The notes beneath the pieces are model-generated. The model searched no databases and had not been told where the DNA came from. It worked only from the letters and a program-made list of their open reading frames with translations. 46,057 bases of DNA from Planctomycetota bacterium (GTDB lineage: Bacteria; Planctomycetota; Planctomycetia; Pirellulales; UBA1268), in the NCBI GenBank assembly GCA_003670915.1, contig QWQH01000090.1, positions 1 to 46,057 of the forward strand, in the 5' to 3' direction. Below are positions 42,901 through 46,057 of the stretch, one piece after another; the stretch's first letter is position 1, and each line of letters opens with the position of its first letter. The position numbers and the translations under genes were made by a program.

Positions 42901-43471
42901 GACGCTCAACCGCTTCGCGCAGATTCGCGAGCACTCGTGCCACTTGCGAGCGATCGAGGCCGCTGGCCAGTTCGTAGAGACGACTCCCGCATCCCTCGGA
43001 ATCAAGCGTTTGCAGTTCGTGCAGTTCGTCGAGGCCGAAGGCCATGACTGCGGTGAATGTGCTCTCGTCAATTTCACCCATAAAATCTTGCAGGAAGAGC
43101 GTGGTGTTTGTGCGGCCATCTGTTTCAACGACCGTAAGATGGTCGGCAACAGGCACCTCCTGCTGGGATTCATACGTGGCGCGAGTGAGTCGATCTAAGT
43201 GAGGGCCTTCGTGACGGCGATCAATAGAAATCCTGCGTCCATCGACACCCGCGCGGGCCACGAGCGTGCCGCCCCACGGGAGGTGCGGGTCAAGAACCCC
43301 ACGGCGAAACAAACCACCAAATCCAAAGAACACGGCTCGAACGAACTCCAGCAGCGAGGTCTTGCCAGTTTCGTTTGTGCCGTGGAGAACCTGCACGCCG
43401 GTCTGGAGTGCATCGATGGTGACATTGGCTAGCGCCCCAAATCGATCGATTTGAATCCGTTCGATGATCAT
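39977..43471 (-). CDS. YhaN/SbcC-like AAA ATPase with coiled coils
   Basis: A 1164-residue RecF/SMC-type ATPase. The N-terminal head has Walker A GTNETGKT at residues 31-38 and 'LQDFMGEIDESTFTAVMAFGLDELHEL'. Two long coiled-coil arms run over about 170-500 and 590-940. Between them, about residues 520-575, is a strongly hydrophobic segment ('ALGALFVIGAGMLLSGLLLPA', then 'SLAYAMAALGLAGTGL'), so the protein may be membrane-bound. The C-terminal head has the signature-like 'LSRGTREQVFLALRLALVRDL' and Walker B 'LPVVIDDALVNFDDKRALAAARVL', then 'QILVLTCHSH'. The domain layout matches YhaN. It lies 106 bp after the SbcD-like gene, on the same strand. A role in DNA-end processing or DNA binding is inferred. 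Confidence 0.85.
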   Translation of the reverse strand: MIIERIQIDRFGALANVTIDALQTGVQVLHGTNETGKTSLLEFVRAVFFGFGGLFRRGVLDPHLPWGGTLVARAGVDGRRISIDRRHEGPHLDRLTRATYESQQEVPVADHLTVVETDGRTNTTLFLQDFMGEIDESTFTAVMAFGLDELHELQTLDSEGCGSRLYELASGLDRSQVARVLANLREAVERLNSSDPEVSPIESLRQRRSAALARLAAMNAPAIAAGSLGTELAEIDTGIVELEAILHRAQSVEQSIRKALPLELLFHEQRRVAEKLSALEATPPMHADLDTWFLAGKQRDRLARVSRKQKRERRRLARLLAAIPADALIWKKRVAVTALCDEQPRLERLASDAGRAESASRLAARRFGEQLGAAGVARLVAASHPSEHSIDRLGEMLLPTGFTRSFAPLKERARELAAANRDVQEARHAGAAIKGILNDTRNAISGFAAGSPAHRPGMTIAAAIEEASGLALLFRNRLSANEQLLDLDRSLTRLQKDVSLQREGQLIPFEWLLALGALFVIGAGMLLSGLLLPASVTGSLAYAMAALGLAGTGLASVATWSLDRTATGRLEASRQQYDMVQRQRGELLSQCRLLDKRIAGDHNDPERTLLDRTGVGVERLPVEATASLERRAIAAGAEVARLEEMAAREGSLHLLTDNVTTAEQTLAKAMGRRSVARSRWHKGLEQRGLPATLSPNDVRQIAHHRHSLIRLDLDRRNASEEARARSGELTSLGHRIEQLMVECEMVPESTPLEHLQQLRERLDLELTGHRRRGLLTRKLVRARQRHRVAVHREKLAERRVHEIVVRWGVDNEEDFLSLVDRRPLIDEARRAAQAAESAWLEARRSVSDLSELDRWMSEIKTTSLEQRLAEAHLSTVEATQAIARAKDRRQSAAARVDAASRDHSTEGVQVEIAAIEHSLDAQCHRRHLLETARTLLEETRATVARDHQPAVLREASRWLVRLTEGRYTSITTSIHEAHLEVHDSDNKVWSPDRLSRGTREQVFLALRLALVRDLERHGVHLPVVIDDALVNFDDKRALAAARVLVEFAADQPRERQILVLTCHSHVATIFRDAGAHVRSLSEPDATWLPRTAITGVAAPGQLIGQPSKKISKKQTRIAQTATVESMPPVAKSSTGSWAAEDFFFSHAPEAQPASRTTHRRRKSE

Positions 43472-43577
43472 GGAAAAGGTCTCTGCGGCTCGTGAAGAGG
43501 TCTGAAAAAGTGCAAAAGAAGCGACGGGTTTTTTTCAAGGCAGTGGGGTGCGAAACTGGGCCATAAAACAGTGTCAA

Positions 43578-44819
43578 TCAGCTGGATGCAAGCAGTTCTA
43601 GCGCGATCCAACCGGCCTCGCGAGCTCCCGGATGAACGGCCGTTTTCTCCATTTCAAGGACGATCTCGGCGAGTCCTGAGGCAAAGGAGGCTGCGCCGCC
43701 AGCGTTGCTAGCCGAGGCGTTGCGCACCAGCGTGGCTGGCGACTCGGTCCGATCGGCTTCGAGTTCCTGGCACCACGCTCGGAATGTACGCGGGTCGTAG
43801 AGCGCACGCACCCGTTCCACGGTTTCGACCGAGAGTTCGCCTATATGAACGCGTCGGTTGATGCTGCCGCCACAGTCGATTGCGCATCGCACGATTTGGA
43901 GCGGGGCATCTGCGTCAAGCGACATTCCCTCAAGCGCGCTCCAGATCAAGGCGGCAAGCTCCTCTTCGTCTCCGATAAGAGAGGTGATTGTGAGTGTGCG
44001 CCACGCCACACGGTGGGTTGGCACCTCTCGCCAATCGGTTCGCGGATCGGCTGCAACATGTGGGGCACTCGAGAGGGTTGGCGAACGAGTGGGCAGATTG
44101 GTGAGCGTCGCCACAGCACACAGCCCGGCAGATGCTTCGCGGCCGCTGCGAGCTTGGAGGGCTGAAAGCTGGTGCATGCCAGGAGGCGTTGCCTGAAGAC
44201 TGCGCGAGCCCCAGACAAAAAAGGTACCGTGGGATGATCGGCCATCCGCAGGCAGCGGCGCGTGCAGGCCGTGTGATACTGCCGGCTCCCCATGAAGCGA
44301 GCCCCATGCATCGTCCCATCCGATCACGATGCGACGTTGCGCTGGCAAGAGCGAGGAGTGCGCCGAGGCGAACGACTGAGGCATGCGACCGAAGCCCGTC
44401 GTGGCATAGGCGGGCCCACGCGTGGAGCAAATCTCCACAGACAGCCCTCGCATGTCCAGGCGCAACGGTGACACGGGCGTCACAAAAGAAAGACCCTCAG
44501 GTTCGGCCAGTGCACGCGACACGTTGGCGCAGTCGGCACTCTCATCAGCAACCCAGACCGTGCGGCACCCATCAGCAGCGAGGCTCGTAATCATCGTGCG
44601 CAGGGCCGCGACCTGTGCGGGACTCGATCGGATCGGGTCGAGCGTGTTCCCGAAAAGCACCAAGCCTGCGGCCCGCGTCTGCCGGGCGGTGGAGGCCGCT
44701 GCCTGCAATGCTTCAAAAGGAGCCAGTGCGATGGCATCGGCTACGGGCGAGGGCGCCGCCTCGGGTACGGGAATCGGTCGATCGAGGGCGGCATCAAAGG
44801 CAAAAACGAGGTCGGCCAC
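43578..44819 (-). CDS. SbcD/YhaO-like protein with a degenerate metal site
   Basis: A 413-residue protein upstream of the YhaN-like ATPase gene. Its N-terminus follows the SbcD/YhaO pattern: 'LVFAFDAALDRPI' for the usual FxHxADxHLDxP, 'TRAAGLVLFGNTLD' for the FVLxAGDLYD strand, and 'CRTVWVADESAD' for xVPGNHD. The metal ligands are mostly gone: DxH is D9-A10-A11, GD is G57-N58, and GNHD is replaced by ADES (91-94). No GHxH is seen later ('FVWGSRSLQ'). The protein should lack Mn-dependent nuclease activity. The start is a GTG at 44819 with AGGAAAGG 8 bp upstream. An alternative is that it is an unrelated structural partner of the ATPase. Confidence 0.7.
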   Translation of the reverse strand: MADLVFAFDAALDRPIPVPEAAPSPVADAIALAPFEALQAAASTARQTRAAGLVLFGNTLDPIRSSPAQVAALRTMITSLAADGCRTVWVADESADCANVSRALAEPEGLSFVTPVSPLRLDMRGLSVEICSTRGPAYATTGFGRMPQSFASAHSSLLPAQRRIVIGWDDAWGSLHGEPAVSHGLHAPLPADGRSSHGTFFVWGSRSLQATPPGMHQLSALQARSGREASAGLCAVATLTNLPTRSPTLSSAPHVAADPRTDWREVPTHRVAWRTLTITSLIGDEEELAALIWSALEGMSLDADAPLQIVRCAIDCGGSINRRVHIGELSVETVERVRALYDPRTFRAWCQELEADRTESPATLVRNASASNAGGAASFASGLAEIVLEMEKTAVHPGAREAGWIALELLASS

Positions 44820-45018
44820 GGCGAATGCCTTTCCTGTGGGTCGAGGAAAATATTTTTCACATCACCTCATGCCAGGCGATGCGACGAGAATGCGGGAAAG
44901 ATGGGGGCAATGTAACGTCCGTTGGTGGATCGCTCCAACGCCAAAACGTGCGAGAAAAAGACGCTCCGGTCGATGGTGCCGCCGCGTGTGGCTCCGCCGA
45001 TTGAGCGGCCGTACGTGT

Positions 45019-45756
45019 TTAGCTCGTGAGGGGCGGGGTTGAGGCCCCAAAATCCAGCGCGACCGATGTGGCCCATGCCAGGTCGTTTGTTGCTGGACCG
45101 ATGGCCGCGAGCACTCGGCTGCGGAGGAGAACGCCCTTTTCGACGGTGCTCGAAAAGAGCCAGCATCCGATAGCAACCCGTCCTCTCCGGTGAGTGATCT
45201 CGATGCGTCGCAGGTCGGTTGGATGCACGGCCACAAGGCAGCTGGTGCCGGCATCCCGACGCACAAGGATGCAGTTGGCGGTGGGTGAGGCGTGGCCACT
45301 GAGTTGGAAAGACTCCCCGTGCAGTTCTCCCCACGAGATTGTATTGGCAGCAAGGGTTGAGACAACCGCCAGGCTTGAATCACTCTTCAAAGCCGACGTC
45401 TGAGCCGATACGACGACTTCCCACGCCACGACTTCGTGGTGTGGCTCCATCGCACGGCGTTCTGGATGCAGTCGCCACATGGCCGTTGCCCTCAGGCGTT
45501 GGGCATCTTTGGGTTCGTACACTGCCGTGACGTCGCTGCCTCGCGTCCAGTGGTCGCCGAGGCGGCAGTCCGCAGGAACGTCGATACCCAGAAGATGGTC
45601 GTGGACGTGGTCATGGCGCAGCAGCAGGGCGATGCCTTCTTGTGGGGCGGCGAGGTCGATTGCAGGGGATTCTTGCACAAAATCGCTCTGTCCCTGGCAA
45701 TGCGCACGCTGGTTCACGATCGACCAAGTGTTGGCGGCGGTGGCTTTCGTGGGCAT
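45019..45756 (-). CDS. Unrecognised protein upstream of the SbcD-like gene
   Basis: A 245-residue protein if started at the ATG at 45756, with GCAGGG about 9 bp upstream; the frame stays open to 45906. It appears beta-rich: 'HHEVVAWEVVVSAQTS', 'LRATAMWRLHP', 'GRVAIGCWLFSSTVEKGVLLRSRVLAAIG'. Histidines cluster at 'LLLRHDHVHDHLLGIDVPADCRLGDHW'. There is no signal peptide or membrane segment. It is on the same strand as the SbcD-like gene, 199 bp away, and may share its promoter. I recall similar proteins only from planctomycetes and cannot name a function. Confidence 0.65.
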   Translation of the reverse strand: MPTKATAANTWSIVNQRAHCQGQSDFVQESPAIDLAAPQEGIALLLRHDHVHDHLLGIDVPADCRLGDHWTRGSDVTAVYEPKDAQRLRATAMWRLHPERRAMEPHHEVVAWEVVVSAQTSALKSDSSLAVVSTLAANTISWGELHGESFQLSGHASPTANCILVRRDAGTSCLVAVHPTDLRRIEITHRRGRVAIGCWLFSSTVEKGVLLRSRVLAAIGPATNDLAWATSVALDFGASTPPLTS

Positions 45757-46057
45757 GGAGATAGCCCTGCAACATCCAGGCAGAGAAGAGCACGAAGGAA
45801 AAAGCAAAGGGGTCAAATGAGCGAGGCAGGGAAATTCACTCCCGTACTCTAGCGTCGGTTTTGAATGGTTTCTACGGCGATCGCTCAAAACTGGTTCCAG
45901 AGGCACACCCTGGCGACACGTGAGGCGAGCCGGATTCCAACTCGGCTCAAGCCTCAGGGTTCTAGGAACGAACTGAAGGAGAGGGAGTCAGGAGAATCCT
46001 CGAAGAGATGAAATAGCAACGCACTGAGGCGGTGAGAATGTTGATAGAATCATTCCC
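45757..46057. other. Window end without a recognised gene
   Basis: About 300 bp without a supported coding region. It must hold the upstream region of the minus-strand gene at 45019-45756. I see no tRNA, repeat or clear terminator. Confidence 0.5.

Noticed and set aside
1-46057. CRISPR arrays, insertion sequences, prophage
   Set aside because: I saw no regularly spaced direct repeats, no transposase or integrase motifs and no phage structural genes. The only repeats found are the diverged 72-bp pair and the 12-bp tandem.

Overview
This 46 kb window is a bacterial chromosome segment, most likely from a planctomycete of the Pirellulales type. No rRNA is present, so the assignment rests on gene content: bacterial tetrahydromethanopterin (H4MPT) C1-transfer genes (fae, mtdB, mch) and their putative cofactor genes, set among ordinary housekeeping genes; a FlgI-like lipoprotein fused to HEAT repeats; an N-terminal-HTH/receiver regulator; and the style of the RsgA and RpoN proteins. 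Coding density is high, genes lie on both strands in short runs, and I see no prophage, insertion sequence or CRISPR array.

Layout. 0-3 kb: end of recR, rpoN, nrdR and, convergent to them, moaC. 3-10 kb: an HTH/receiver regulator, a 640-bp gap, then smc preceded by a FlgI/HEAT lipoprotein in one minus-strand unit. 10-13.7 kb: rimI, an ATP-grasp gene divergent from fae, then mtdB. 13.7-17.1 kb: a minus-strand run of rsgA, hflX (GTGA overlap) and a zinc-ribbon membrane protein, with an FHA protein upstream. 17.4-17.8 kb: RNase P RNA. 17.9-23 kb: a ribbon-helix-helix protein, then mch with a RimK-like ATP-grasp gene (TGATG overlap), a DtxR/MntR-type regulator, and a CitG-like gene followed by a 6-pyruvoyl-tetrahydropterin-synthase-like gene. 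23-27.2 kb: ppk1, a CbpA/DnaJ co-chaperone, rnpA (overlapping it) and yidD. 27-30.6 kb: fabI, tRNA-Lys(CTT), a decayed formylglycine-generating-enzyme-like pseudogene, and an Rrf2 regulator divergent from a c-type haem protein. 30.7-34.6 kb: a two-gene glycan unit (GT4 glycosyltransferase with an extra C-terminal domain, and GH130). 34.9-39.9 kb: an RluA-type pseudouridine synthase, a GT2/membrane fusion, an AI-2E-type permease and a small membrane protein. 40-45.8 kb: a YhaN/SbcC-like ATPase, an SbcD/YhaO-like protein whose metal site has been lost, and a protein I do not recognise.

How the genes work together. Fae condenses formaldehyde with H4MPT, MtdB oxidises methylene-H4MPT and Mch converts methenyl- to formyl-H4MPT. 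The two ATP-grasp proteins, the CitG-like protein and the PTPS-like protein are plausible makers of the pterin cofactor. The terminal formyltransferase/hydrolase complex is not in this window. Both RNase P parts, the RNA and the protein, lie within 9 kb of each other but in unrelated units.

The observations most worth checking are the ATPase paired with a metal-site-less SbcD-like partner, a 72-bp sequence repeated at 75% identity in two gene-free gaps, the operator-like dyads in the Rrf2/haem-protein divergent promoter, and the CitG-like/PTPS-like pair with a metalloregulator inside the H4MPT region.
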